Below are positions 16,422 through 24,963 of a stretch of 37,565 nucleotides of DNA, one piece after another (within the stretch, counting starts at the first letter, position 1; the number at the start of each line of letters is the position of its first letter). The stretch covers positions 1 to 37,565 of the forward strand of contig SXSO01000112.1 in the NCBI GenBank assembly GCA_005792205.1, read 5' to 3'. A model generated the notes under the pieces. The model was not told the origin of the DNA, searched no databases, and saw nothing but the letters and a program-made list of their open reading frames with translations. The position numbers and the translations under genes were made by a program. This stretch comes from Bacteroidota bacterium (GTDB lineage Bacteria > Bacteroidota > Ignavibacteria > UBA10030 > F1-140-MAGs086).

Positions 16422-19196
16422 TTATCCCCAATTGAGTTTCATTCCCAAAAGTATTTGTCGTGGATTTCCATAAATGTATGGTGGAAGTTTGCTTGGCATT
16501 TGATACCATTGATACATTTGGTTCGTATTTATATCATAATCTCCAAATTGAAATTGACGACCTTCATTCACATTAAATCCATCTCCTAAACTTGTAACAT
16601 TTTTTGTATTCAAAATATTTAAAATGTCAAATGTAATATCTATGTTCATTTTGTTTAGCAATCGGAATTTTTTATAAAATGCAAAATTCACTGTGTGAGT
16701 TGATGGACCATCTGCAGTATTTTTTTTGTAAGCATCTTCAATTGTGCTTACGCGAGATGAAGTTGGAGTATATGGAAATCCACTTCCAAATGACCAAGTG
16801 AGCGAACTTCCCCAATCATTAAAAAATGGAATTTCAAAAATTGAGAAATCATCATTTTCATCAACTCTGAAATTTAAAAATAGATTTAACGTATGTCTTT
16901 GATCCCAATCAAGACGGCTTTCTCGTGGAAGTTGAAAGTTTGAACTTATAGCACTTTCAAATGGATTGCTTGAACGACCTTTTGCAATTTGATATGAATA
17001 ACTTACGTTTCCTGAAAAATATTTTACAAGACCTTTATTTAAAGTAATTTCAAATCCACGAGAACTTGCAAAATCATTATTCATATAAATCAAAACTTTT
17101 TCTGCAGGAAGTGTAATCACATAATCAAATATATCTTTGTAAAACCCTCTTATTCCAAGAGCTAAATCATCTGTAATTTGGCTTTCAAAACCGCTTTCAT
17201 ATTGAACTGTTCTTTGTGGTTTTAAATTTGGATTTCCAACTGTTATATCTTCATCCACAACATATGCGGGTCTAATATATAGCATTCTTTCGGGAAATTG
17301 CATAAAGTGTCCATAGTTGAAAAAGAAACCAACTCTATCTGTAATTGGAAAATTTATTGCAAGTCGTGGACTAATTTTTCCACTCAACATTGCATCCATC
17401 AAACTATTTTTATTCCAATCCCATTTTGTAGAATCAAATCCTGTTGCATCTTTCCAAGCATCAATAAATTTTCTTTCAAAAACTTCTTCGCCAACATAAA
17501 GAAAATCATATCTTAAACCAATATGTAAATTTGTTCCAAAAATTTTCATATTGTTTTGAACATACATTGAACCTGTTTGCGGCATATTTGAAAGATACCA
17601 ACGATAAACACCATAACCCGGAAATTCACCTTCATCATAACGAACAGAATCTGGATATGGAGCAGAATAAGTTTGACCATTGTAAGAAATTTTTCCAAGT
17701 GGATACGAAATTTCAGTTGAAAGAATTTTTTCAAAATTATATTCAAATCCTGTTTTGAAAAAAATATTTTCAGCAATTGGATTATTCAAATCAAATTTAA
17801 TTGTAGAAACTGTTGTTCTACTATCTTTCCAAACTTGGCTTGAACCCAAATCATAAAATCCATCTCTACTTGGATCATATTGTGTGGCATCTGTAATTGG
17901 AGAGTATTCATATGGCTTAAGTCCTGAAACAGATTCGTTTCTTCCAATTTGTAAAATACTTCCTTGCATTCTCAAATATCCATCATTGCCAATAAAATGC
18001 ATCCATTGAAAAGTGTTTTGTTCAGAAACATTTTCATTTTGACGAGAAGAATCTGCAAGCAATTTCCATATATGACGATAGTCGTGATATGTTCCTGAAT
18101 TTGTGCGATATGAATAACTAAATTGATCACTTCCATTCACATCGTAACGAAGTTTTCCATTGAAAGTAAACTCATTTGAAAGCTTGTCATAATATGAAAG
18201 TTTCAAAAAATTTCCCAAACTTCCTTGTATTTGAACTGTTCTTCTCAAAGGATTGTAAAAACTGTTTTTGATAAAATTATATGGAGCATCGCTTTGATTG
18301 AAATCAGATGAAATAAAAAATGTAAGTTTTTGAGATTCAAATTTTGCAATTGGACCTCCAAAAGAAATGGAATAATATTTTTCATTGAATGAAGTTGCGT
18401 TATTCATTCCATCATCTCGTATTTGAAGTGAACCAGTAAAATTATCAGAACCAGATTTTGTAATGATTGTAATAACTCCCGATTGTGCATTTCCATATTC
18501 AGCATCCATTCCACTTGTGGTAACACTTAATGTTTGAATTGCGTTTGTAGAAATATTCAATCCCGAAGTTGAAATTGAATTTCCAACTCCAGAATTAAAT
18601 TGTTGAAGTTGAGAATTTGCTTCAGAAGTTGTTCCTGCACTTCCTCCCAAAACATCATTTACAGAAATTCCATCTACAATGTATTGAACTTCATTTGCTC
18701 TTCCTCCACGAAGAAATACATTGTTTCCCATCTTCACTGCTCCAGCTTGAAGTTGCATTACATCTTGCACACTTTTTACATTTGGAATTTGTTCAATTGC
18801 TTTAGAACTCATTGTTTTAGTTGAAGAAGTTGCTTGCACATTTACAATTTTAGATTCTCCCATAACTTCCACTCCTTTGATTTGAACAGAAGTTGATGTG
18901 AGTTTAAAATTTATATTTACAGTTTGAGCATCTTTTACTTCTACTTTCCCCTCTTTGTTTTCATATCCAATTAAAGATGCACGAAGCGTATGTTTTCCCG
19001 CAGCAATGTTATCGATTGTAAATTTACCATCAAAATCAGAAACCGCTCCACGACTCGTTCCAACAACTAATATATTTACATTAAATAATGCATCTCCAGT
19101 TGAGGCATCTACAACTTTCCCCGTAATTTTTCCAGAAGAAAACACAATTTGAAAATTTATCAGTATAACAAAAAATAAAAATTTTAACTTATTCAT
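16422..19196 (-). CDS. TonB-dependent receptor with N-terminal carboxypeptidase-regulatory domain
   Basis: This 924-aa outer-membrane protein has a signal peptide (about 1-20), then a carboxypeptidase-regulatory-like domain (about 22-108: GKITGKVVDASTGDALFNVN ... GKHTLRASLIGYE). A plug domain covers about 125-250 (AIEQIPNVKSVQDVMQLQAG, VFLRGGRANEVQYIVDGISV, GMDAEYGNAQSGVITIITKS). The rest is a long beta-barrel with repeated short strands, ending LLGMKLNWG. Such receptors import large ligands with TonB energy. No SusD-like gene is beside it, so a polysaccharide-utilisation locus is not indicated. No clear TonB box was found. It sits 5 bp after the preceding lipoprotein gene and 16 bp before the next, in one operon. 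The ligand cannot be inferred. Confidence 0.92.
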   Translation of the reverse strand: MNKLKFLFFVILINFQIVFSSGKITGKVVDASTGDALFNVNILVVGTSRGAVSDFDGKFTIDNIAAGKHTLRASLIGYENKEGKVEVKDAQTVNINFKLTSTSVQIKGVEVMGESKIVNVQATSSTKTMSSKAIEQIPNVKSVQDVMQLQAGAVKMGNNVFLRGGRANEVQYIVDGISVNDVLGGSAGTTSEANSQLQQFNSGVGNSISTSGLNISTNAIQTLSVTTSGMDAEYGNAQSGVITIITKSGSDNFTGSLQIRDDGMNNATSFNEKYYSISFGGPIAKFESQKLTFFISSDFNQSDAPYNFIKNSFYNPLRRTVQIQGSLGNFLKLSYYDKLSNEFTFNGKLRYDVNGSDQFSYSYRTNSGTYHDYRHIWKLLADSSRQNENVSEQNTFQWMHFIGNDGYLRMQGSILQIGRNESVSGLKPYEYSPITDATQYDPSRDGFYDLGSSQVWKDSRTTVSTIKFDLNNPIAENIFFKTGFEYNFEKILSTEISYPLGKISYNGQTYSAPYPDSVRYDEGEFPGYGVYRWYLSNMPQTGSMYVQNNMKIFGTNLHIGLRYDFLYVGEEVFERKFIDAWKDATGFDSTKWDWNKNSLMDAMLSGKISPRLAINFPITDRVGFFFNYGHFMQFPERMLYIRPAYVVDEDITVGNPNLKPQRTVQYESGFESQITDDLALGIRGFYKDIFDYVITLPAEKVLIYMNNDFASSRGFEITLNKGLVKYFSGNVSYSYQIAKGRSSNPFESAISSNFQLPRESRLDWDQRHTLNLFLNFRVDENDDFSIFEIPFFNDWGSSLTWSFGSGFPYTPTSSRVSTIEDAYKKNTADGPSTHTVNFAFYKKFRLLNKMNIDITFDILNILNTKNVTSLGDGFNVNEGRQFQFGDYDINTNQMYQWYQMPSKLPPYIYGNPRQILLGMKLNWG

Positions 19197-19201
19197 TGGA
19201 T

Positions 19202-20977
19202 TTAAAAATTTAATTCACCAATATCTATAAATGCTTGTCTTATCGCAAGATATGCTGTTTCTTTATATGTGTAATAAAGTGGAAACCCAAAATAAATAAT
19301 TTTATATGTTGGTCCTAAATAACGAATTCCAATTGGTTGTTGATTGTAACTTGAATTTGATGATTTCAAAGAATAAATCTGTTGAGCAAAACCAATTGGA
19401 TATGTAATTAAAATTGAATCCATTAAATTATTTGGTGATGGATGCAATTTTGTTGCATTAAGTGTATCAAGAAAAATTTCAGGATATCCAAAACTTCCAT
19501 TTACTCCTTCACACTCACGAGTTTGAAGTTGCATATCAGGAATATAAAGAGAACTTAAATGCAAATAATTATCAAAAAGTTTTTCACGCGACTCTTGTTC
19601 ATAAATTCTATTATATAAATCCCAACTACTTATTATCATTTTTCCACCTAAATCAAGATATGAAGTAATTCCATCAACTGCTTCTTTTTTTAATGCTAAA
19701 CGACGAGCAATATAAGGACCTCCTCCTCTAACTTTTTTATCACTTGAAAAAAATATGCCACTATATTTTGCAAGTGTAAATAAATTGGGAAATGATTTTT
19801 TGGGAGTTACAAGATAATAATCTACATCTCCAAAAAGATTGAGTGAATCAAAAATTGAATGATAAAAATTGTATCTATCTTGTGGTGATGGACTTTCGGG
19901 AGAACTTACCAATTGGTTTCCCGTGGAATCAGTATTATCAATGTACAAATATCTTTTGGGGCGATTTACGTCAGTAAATTCTGGAACATAAATTCTAAAA
20001 TATAAAGTATCTGGAGTTGGATCTACAAGATAGTATTGGTTTCTTGCACGAACAATAATGTTATGAATTTTTGAAGTATCATACCACGCTCCATTAGTGG
20101 AATCACATTGAGCTCCAAAAAATGTTACTTCATCTGACGAAGAAAAATTTGACCATCCTTTATCATCAATATTATATTGATATTCCAAATCAGAACCAAG
20201 TGAATCACTTCCTATGAAACTATATGTAACACCACTAAATGTTGGTGTTGCAAAGGGAAGCATCATACGAATATTTCTATCTATTTTTCTTCCATTTATA
20301 GTTGAAGTAAATTCATAATTAACTCGTGTATCAGGAGGATAAATTTTTGGTGTTCCAAAACTCACCGTTGCAGGAGTTAAATCTTCTGTTCCTTTGTTAT
20401 CAATTGATTTTACTTCAAATGTATGTGTATTGTTTTGCGAACTTGAAGTAAAAATAAATGTACCGCGACTTGGGTTTTTAATCTCAATTGGATTGTAAAT
20501 TGAAACTTCACTTCCAAAAATATTTAAAACTTTTCCACTGTCAAGCAATCTTTCAACACTATCACTTACGTTTCCTGTTAAAGTAGAAAGATATTTGAAA
20601 ATATTTGGAATAGCATTATCATCATTTGCATTTTCAACTTTTACAACAAATGCTGAATTAATATCACCTCCAAATGAAATATTTAAAATTGTATTCCAAC
20701 TTCCAGTAAGTGTTTCAGGAATTACAACTGAATCGCGAAGTATTGAATTCCAACGAAAACTAAACGCTGTAATAAATCCATCTTTATCTTTTCCACTCCA
20801 CGAAAGTGAAACTTTTGCTGTTCCAAATTGATAAACACTATCTTGTGGAGGAATATTTGCAAGTTGAGTTTCAGGCAATTGATTGTCAAAAAGTTTTCCC
20901 GAATCAGTTGGCTTCGTGCAACTAAATAATATAAAAGTAAAAACTATTGCAAAAACAAATTTAAAAATATTGTTCAT
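19202..20977 (-). CDS. Lipoprotein with FN3-like N-terminus and an alpha/beta C-terminal domain
   Basis: This 591-aa protein has a lipobox (FILFSC, Cys near residue 20). The start is ATG 20977, one base after the previous stop; an in-frame TTG three codons earlier would overlap that gene. Residues about 50-190 look like an Ig/FN3 fold, with SLSWSGKDKDGFITAFSFRW. A second beta-rich segment follows. From about 335 on an alternating alpha/beta domain appears: RPKRYLYIDNTDS, YNFYHSIFDSLNLFGDVDYY, LFTLAKYSGIFFSSD and YLDLGGKMIISSWDLYNR. This strand-helix order and the GG-K-hydrophobic-S.WD block resemble class-I glutamine-amidotransferase-like or gingipain-like Rossmann folds. No catalytic Cys-His pair was recognised, so this fold is inferred and activity is not claimed. 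It is the second gene of the module. Confidence 0.65.
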   Translation of the reverse strand: MNNIFKFVFAIVFTFILFSCTKPTDSGKLFDNQLPETQLANIPPQDSVYQFGTAKVSLSWSGKDKDGFITAFSFRWNSILRDSVVIPETLTGSWNTILNISFGGDINSAFVVKVENANDDNAIPNIFKYLSTLTGNVSDSVERLLDSGKVLNIFGSEVSIYNPIEIKNPSRGTFIFTSSSQNNTHTFEVKSIDNKGTEDLTPATVSFGTPKIYPPDTRVNYEFTSTINGRKIDRNIRMMLPFATPTFSGVTYSFIGSDSLGSDLEYQYNIDDKGWSNFSSSDEVTFFGAQCDSTNGAWYDTSKIHNIIVRARNQYYLVDPTPDTLYFRIYVPEFTDVNRPKRYLYIDNTDSTGNQLVSSPESPSPQDRYNFYHSIFDSLNLFGDVDYYLVTPKKSFPNLFTLAKYSGIFFSSDKKVRGGGPYIARRLALKKEAVDGITSYLDLGGKMIISSWDLYNRIYEQESREKLFDNYLHLSSLYIPDMQLQTRECEGVNGSFGYPEIFLDTLNATKLHPSPNNLMDSILITYPIGFAQQIYSLKSSNSSYNQQPIGIRYLGPTYKIIYFGFPLYYTYKETAYLAIRQAFIDIGELNF

Positions 20978-20978
20978 T

Positions 20979-21572
20979 TTATTCAACTCTAATTGAAGAA
21001 ATTCTAAATTGAGGTGTAACTTCTAATACATCAACTCCTTGTGAAATTGTTCTTTGAAGAGAATTATCCAAATCAAATTCGCAAGTTACAATTGTTTTTT
21101 TACCTTCATAAGTTTGAATGTTAGCAGGAATCAAAACTGATGTGTTATCTCCTCTTATATCATTGACAGCGATAAGATTATTTCCTATTCCATTAAAAAA
21201 AGAAAACACAACTGGAACTATATTTATTTCAAGTCGTGAGAATGAAGTTATTGGAACATAACCTTGTCCAATAATTAAACTTGAATCAAGACACTTTTTA
21301 TCCAAAACATCTATTGCTGAATTTGATCTTGCTGTTGCTTTCACATCAGAAAAAATTTCAATAAACGATTCATTTTCTCTAAACGCAAAAATAGAAGATA
21401 TGTTGTTTAAAAATAAATGTCTATGTAAACTATATGTTGGTAAATATTCAGAAGTTTTGGTTTTGAATCTTATTTCCAAAATAGGTGGATTTATTGTAGT
21501 AAAAAATGATTCTTCTTTACATCCACCAATCAATAATATGGATAAGAAAAAAATTGTTATAAAAAATTTCAT
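20979..21572 (-). CDS. DUF4382-like lipoprotein, first gene of the six-gene module
   Basis: This 197-aa protein starts at ATG 21572 (MKFFITIFFLSILLIGGC), with a lipobox LIGGC and Cys18 as the lipidation site. An upstream in-frame extension of 42 codons runs into polA sequence and would bury the signal peptide, so it is rejected. The mature part is beta-rich. Its end, SVLIPANIQTYEGKKTIVTC then EFDLDNSLQR and VTPQFRISSIRV, recalls DUF4382 domains, where a 'D.D...S....' segment is followed by 'P..R'. The identity is tentative. The stop codon is one base from the next start. It is predicted to be an outer-membrane or surface lipoprotein. Confidence 0.6.
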   Translation of the reverse strand: MKFFITIFFLSILLIGGCKEESFFTTINPPILEIRFKTKTSEYLPTYSLHRHLFLNNISSIFAFRENESFIEIFSDVKATARSNSAIDVLDKKCLDSSLIIGQGYVPITSFSRLEINIVPVVFSFFNGIGNNLIAVNDIRGDNTSVLIPANIQTYEGKKTIVTCEFDLDNSLQRTISQGVDVLEVTPQFRISSIRVE

Positions 21573-21651
21573 GCTTTTTTTAAAAAAAAATTTGAGAAAT
21601 AAAAGAATTTTTTTTTTCTTGACAAAAAAGAAAATGTATTTTATCTTAATT

Positions 21652-24402
21652 TTAATGACACTCAAACCAATTGTTTCCAACACCAATTGTAATTTCAATA
21701 GGAACTAAAAGTTGCAACGCATTTTTCATTTCAAACTCAATGAGTTTCAATGCTTCGTTTAAATCGTTTTCAAAAATCTCAAACACAAGTTCATCGTGAA
21801 TTTGAAGGAGTAAGTTTGCTTTTAAATTTTTCTCTTTAAATTTTTTAGATAAATTGACCATCGCAATTTTTATCATATCAGCAGCACTTCCTTGAATTGG
21901 AGAATTTATTGCTTGACGTTCAGCATTTGCACGAAGAGAAGCATTTTGGCTATTGATATTTGGAATATATCTTCTTCTTCCCGTAATTGTTTCAACATAT
22001 CCTGTTGCTCTTGCAAATTCAATTGTATCAGATAAAAATGTTTTTACTTTTGGAAATCTCTCAAAATAAGTTGTGATAATTTTTTTTGCTTCACTCTGTG
22101 GAATTTGTAAATTTTGAGAAAGTCCATACGGAGCAATTCCGTAGATGATTCCAAAATTTACTTCCTTTGCTCTTCGTCGCGTTTCTCTACTATCCAAAAA
22201 AAAATTTTCACTAAAAAGTTTTTCTGCAGTTGAAGTATGAATATCTTCCCCATTTTTAAATGCTTCAATCATCGCTTCGTCATTAGAATTATGAGCCATT
22301 ATGCGAAGTTCAATTTGAGAATAATCTGCTGAAACAATTTTCCATTTTTTTTCTGTAATAAAAGATTTGCGAATTTCTCTTCCGATATCTGTTCTAATTG
22401 GAATATTTTGAAGATTAGGATTACTACTTGAAAGTCGTCCCGTTGCTGCAATTGTTTGATGGAACGAGGTGTGAATGCGAAAATTTTTATCAACCGATTT
22501 TAAAATTCCATCTACAAATGTAGATTTGAGTTTTGAAAATGTTCTATGTTCAATAAGTTTTTCAATCACGGGATGTTTATCAACTAATGTTTCCAATACA
22601 AAGGTATTAGTAGAAAATCCTGTTTTTGTTTTTTGTTTTGTTTGAAGTGAAAGTTTGTTGAATAAAATTTCACTCAACTGTTTTGGAGAATTGATATTGA
22701 ATTTTTCTCCAATCAAATTGTAAATTGAATTTTCTAAATCTTCAACTTTGGAATTCAAATTGTTAAAAAAAGTTTCCAAAAAAATTACATCAATCTTTTG
22801 CCCAATAATTTCCATTTCACACAAAACTTTTGTAAGTGGAAATTCAATTTCATAACAAAGGTTCCCAAACCTTTCTTTGTGAATTTTAGAATTTAATAAA
22901 TTGTAAATTCGCATTGTAAAATCGGCATCTTCACAAGAATAGTTAGAAATTTTTTCCAACGGAACTTCCCAAATATATTTTTCTCCACTTTCAAAAAGTT
23001 CTTCAAATGAAATTTTTTTGTAATTGAAAAATTCCATTGACATTGAATCTAAACTATGAGAAAAATTATTATTCAAAATATAGTGAGCAATCATCGTATC
23101 AAAGATTTCACCACAAACTTTTATTCCATAATTAGATAAAACTAAAATATCATACTTTATATTTTGACCAATCTTTAAAATTGATTCATCTTCAAAAATT
23201 GGTTGAAAAATTTTCTTAAAAAAATCAATTGAAATTTCACTCTTATTTTTTTTCTCGTTAAGTGAAAATAAATTCTCATCTGTATTTTCAGCATTAAAAT
23301 CAAATGCAACATAAAATGCTTCTCCTTCTTGAAGACAAATTGAAAGTCCAACAATTTGTGATTTCAATGGATTTTGTGATGTTGTTTCAGTATCAAACAC
23401 AATTTTTTTATACTCCAAAATTTTTTTTGAAAGTTCAACCAAATCAGTTTGAGTTGTGATAAGTTTGTAATTTACTTTTTCAGTAGAAATATTTTTTGTG
23501 TTTTCATTTTGCAAAACTGGTTTGCTTAAACTTTTGGAAATATTTACGTTTTTTAGAAACTCTTTAAAATCTAATTCTCTAAAAATTTCAGAAAGTTTTT
23601 CATAATTTTTTTCTTTGAGTTTTAAATCTTCAATTTCTAAATCAAATGGAACATTTGTATCTATTATTAATAGTTTTTTTGAAAACACTGCACTTTCTTT
23701 TCCATCTTCAATTTTTTTTTGGATTACTTTATTTTCAATTTTGTGTAGATTTGCAATTATATTTTCAATGTTTCCAAATTGTTGCACAAGTGGAATTGCA
23801 GATTTATCTCCAATTCCATTAACTCCAGGAATATTATCAGATTTATCTCCAATGAGTGACAAAACATCCACAACTAAATCTGGATTCACAGAAAATTTTT
23901 TTAAAACATCTTCAGCACCCAAAATTTGCCATTGATTAAATGAAACTGGTTTGTAAATTTTTATCAACTCAGAAATTAGTTGCATAAAATCTTTATCCGC
24001 GGTTACTAAATAAGTCAAAATATTTTTTTTCTCCGCTTTTTTTGCAAATGTTCCCATTAAATCATCTGCTTCAAAACCTTCAAGTTCAAGTATAGGAATG
24101 TTAAATGCCTTTACAACATCTCGCAGTTTTCCCAATTGCATAGCAAGTTCTTCAGGAATTGATTGGCGATTTGCTTTATACTGTGGATACATTTTATGAC
24201 GAAACGTTTTACCTTTTAAATCAAATGCAACTGCAAAATAATCTGGTTTATCTTTTTCAAGAATTTTAAAAAGTGTTTTTACAAAACCAAATAACGCACT
24301 TGTATTTTCTCCTTTTGCATTTCGTAAATGATTTTTTTGAAACGCATAAAACGAACGATATGCAATTGCCATTCCATCAAGCAAAAATAATTTTTCAGAC
24401 AT
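21652..24402 (-). CDS. polA: DNA polymerase I
   Basis: PolA fills gaps and removes Okazaki primers. The 916-aa protein starts at ATG 24402 (MSEKLFLLDGMAIAYRSF), preceded by an AAAGGAAAAAGAA ribosome-binding site; a longer start inside tadA adds 13 unmatched residues. All three domains are complete. The 5'-nuclease domain covers about 1-290 (FEADDLMGTFAKKAE, TADKDFMQL, IGDKSDNIPGVNGIG). The 3'-5' exonuclease keeps its catalytic acids (IVFDTETTS near 336, NIKYDILVL, SCEDADFTM). The polymerase has motif A SADYSQIELRIMAH (near 693), motif B RRRAKEVNFGIIYG and motif C LLQIHDELVFE (near 867). It overlaps the tadA end by 8 bp, so the two are co-transcribed. Confidence 0.97.
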   Translation of the reverse strand: MSEKLFLLDGMAIAYRSFYAFQKNHLRNAKGENTSALFGFVKTLFKILEKDKPDYFAVAFDLKGKTFRHKMYPQYKANRQSIPEELAMQLGKLRDVVKAFNIPILELEGFEADDLMGTFAKKAEKKNILTYLVTADKDFMQLISELIKIYKPVSFNQWQILGAEDVLKKFSVNPDLVVDVLSLIGDKSDNIPGVNGIGDKSAIPLVQQFGNIENIIANLHKIENKVIQKKIEDGKESAVFSKKLLIIDTNVPFDLEIEDLKLKEKNYEKLSEIFRELDFKEFLKNVNISKSLSKPVLQNENTKNISTEKVNYKLITTQTDLVELSKKILEYKKIVFDTETTSQNPLKSQIVGLSICLQEGEAFYVAFDFNAENTDENLFSLNEKKNKSEISIDFFKKIFQPIFEDESILKIGQNIKYDILVLSNYGIKVCGEIFDTMIAHYILNNNFSHSLDSMSMEFFNYKKISFEELFESGEKYIWEVPLEKISNYSCEDADFTMRIYNLLNSKIHKERFGNLCYEIEFPLTKVLCEMEIIGQKIDVIFLETFFNNLNSKVEDLENSIYNLIGEKFNINSPKQLSEILFNKLSLQTKQKTKTGFSTNTFVLETLVDKHPVIEKLIEHRTFSKLKSTFVDGILKSVDKNFRIHTSFHQTIAATGRLSSSNPNLQNIPIRTDIGREIRKSFITEKKWKIVSADYSQIELRIMAHNSNDEAMIEAFKNGEDIHTSTAEKLFSENFFLDSRETRRRAKEVNFGIIYGIAPYGLSQNLQIPQSEAKKIITTYFERFPKVKTFLSDTIEFARATGYVETITGRRRYIPNINSQNASLRANAERQAINSPIQGSAADMIKIAMVNLSKKFKEKNLKANLLLQIHDELVFEIFENDLNEALKLIEFEMKNALQLLVPIEITIGVGNNWFECH

Positions 24403-24853
24403 TTCTTTTTCCTTTAAAAAATTCTTGGAGAATTGAACCACTTTCTTTTTCCATCACTCCTCCAATACATAGCAATCTATGATTTAATCTTGTGTCGTTT
24501 GTGATGTTGTAAAGAGATGAAACGCTTCCCATTTTTTTATCGTACGCTCCAAAAACCAAAAGCGAAATTTTTGATAATACAATTGCACCCGCACACATTG
24601 GACATGGTTCAAGTGTTGTGTAAAGAACACAATCTTCAAGACGAGACGAATTTAAGAATTCAAATGCAGAAGTAATTGCAATCATCTCTGCGTGTGCAGT
24701 TGCGTCTTTTAAAATTTCAGTTTGATTATATCCTTTTCCAATTATTTTATTTTGATACACAACAATTGCTCCAATTGGAACTTCATTTTTTTTTAAACCA
24801 AATTCTGCTTCTTTGAAGGCAAGTTCCATAAATTTTTTATGATTCACATTCAT
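24395..24853 (-). CDS. tadA: tRNA adenosine(34) deaminase TadA
   Basis: TadA converts A34 to inosine in the tRNA-Arg(ACG) anticodon. The 152-aa protein shows the deaminase zinc motifs: HAE at residues 54-56 (ATAHAEMIAI) and PCPMC with Cys84 and Cys87 (LEPCPMCAGAI). Upstream are the family marks EVPIGAIVV and GYNQTE. The C-terminus (SGSILQEFFKGKRN) matches the family end. The stop codon lies inside the polA start region, and the overlap suggests translational coupling. It is divergent from the large adhesin gene, with 110 bp between. Confidence 0.95.
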   Translation of the reverse strand: MNVNHKKFMELAFKEAEFGLKKNEVPIGAIVVYQNKIIGKGYNQTEILKDATAHAEMIAITSAFEFLNSSRLEDCVLYTTLEPCPMCAGAIVLSKISLLVFGAYDKKMGSVSSLYNITNDTRLNHRLLCIGGVMEKESGSILQEFFKGKRNV

Positions 24854-24912
24854 ATTTACAAATATACGATAAGTTTAAAAAATTAAATCACATTGTTTTT
24901 TTTAAATTTCTA

Positions 24913-24943
24913 TTGTTTTTTACAATTTTCTATCTTATATTTA
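24913..24943 (+). promoter_or_regulatory. Possible Bacteroidota-type -33/-7 promoter of the large secreted protein gene
   Basis: TTG at 24913-24915 is followed after 20 bases by TATATTTA at 24936-24943, close to the Bacteroidota -33 TTTG / -7 TAnnTTTG consensus. The start codon is about 20 nt downstream (24964). The match is imperfect (final G is A), and the region is all A/T, so this is a weak call. The other half of the gap, 24854-24912, must hold the tadA promoter, but none was clear. Confidence 0.35.
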
Positions 24944-24963
24944 GAAAAATAAAATACACTGTT

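Noticed and set aside
16422..19196. Polysaccharide-utilisation (SusC/SusD) locus
   Set aside because: The receptor has no SusD-like neighbour and no glycoside hydrolase nearby, so the Sus assignment is not supported.
14666..20831. Many 60-100-codon frames opposite the surface-protein genes
   Set aside because: All overlap strongly supported genes, have odd composition, and show no start context or family motif.
21619..21647. TTGACA, 17-bp spacer, TATCTT on the plus strand
   Set aside because: It resembles an E. coli-type promoter, but Bacteroidota use a different consensus. The DNA is extremely AT-rich, and no plus-strand gene lies downstream.
21573..21698. 42-codon upstream extension of the first lipoprotein of the module
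   Set aside because: It runs into polA and hides the lipoprotein signal that begins at 21572.
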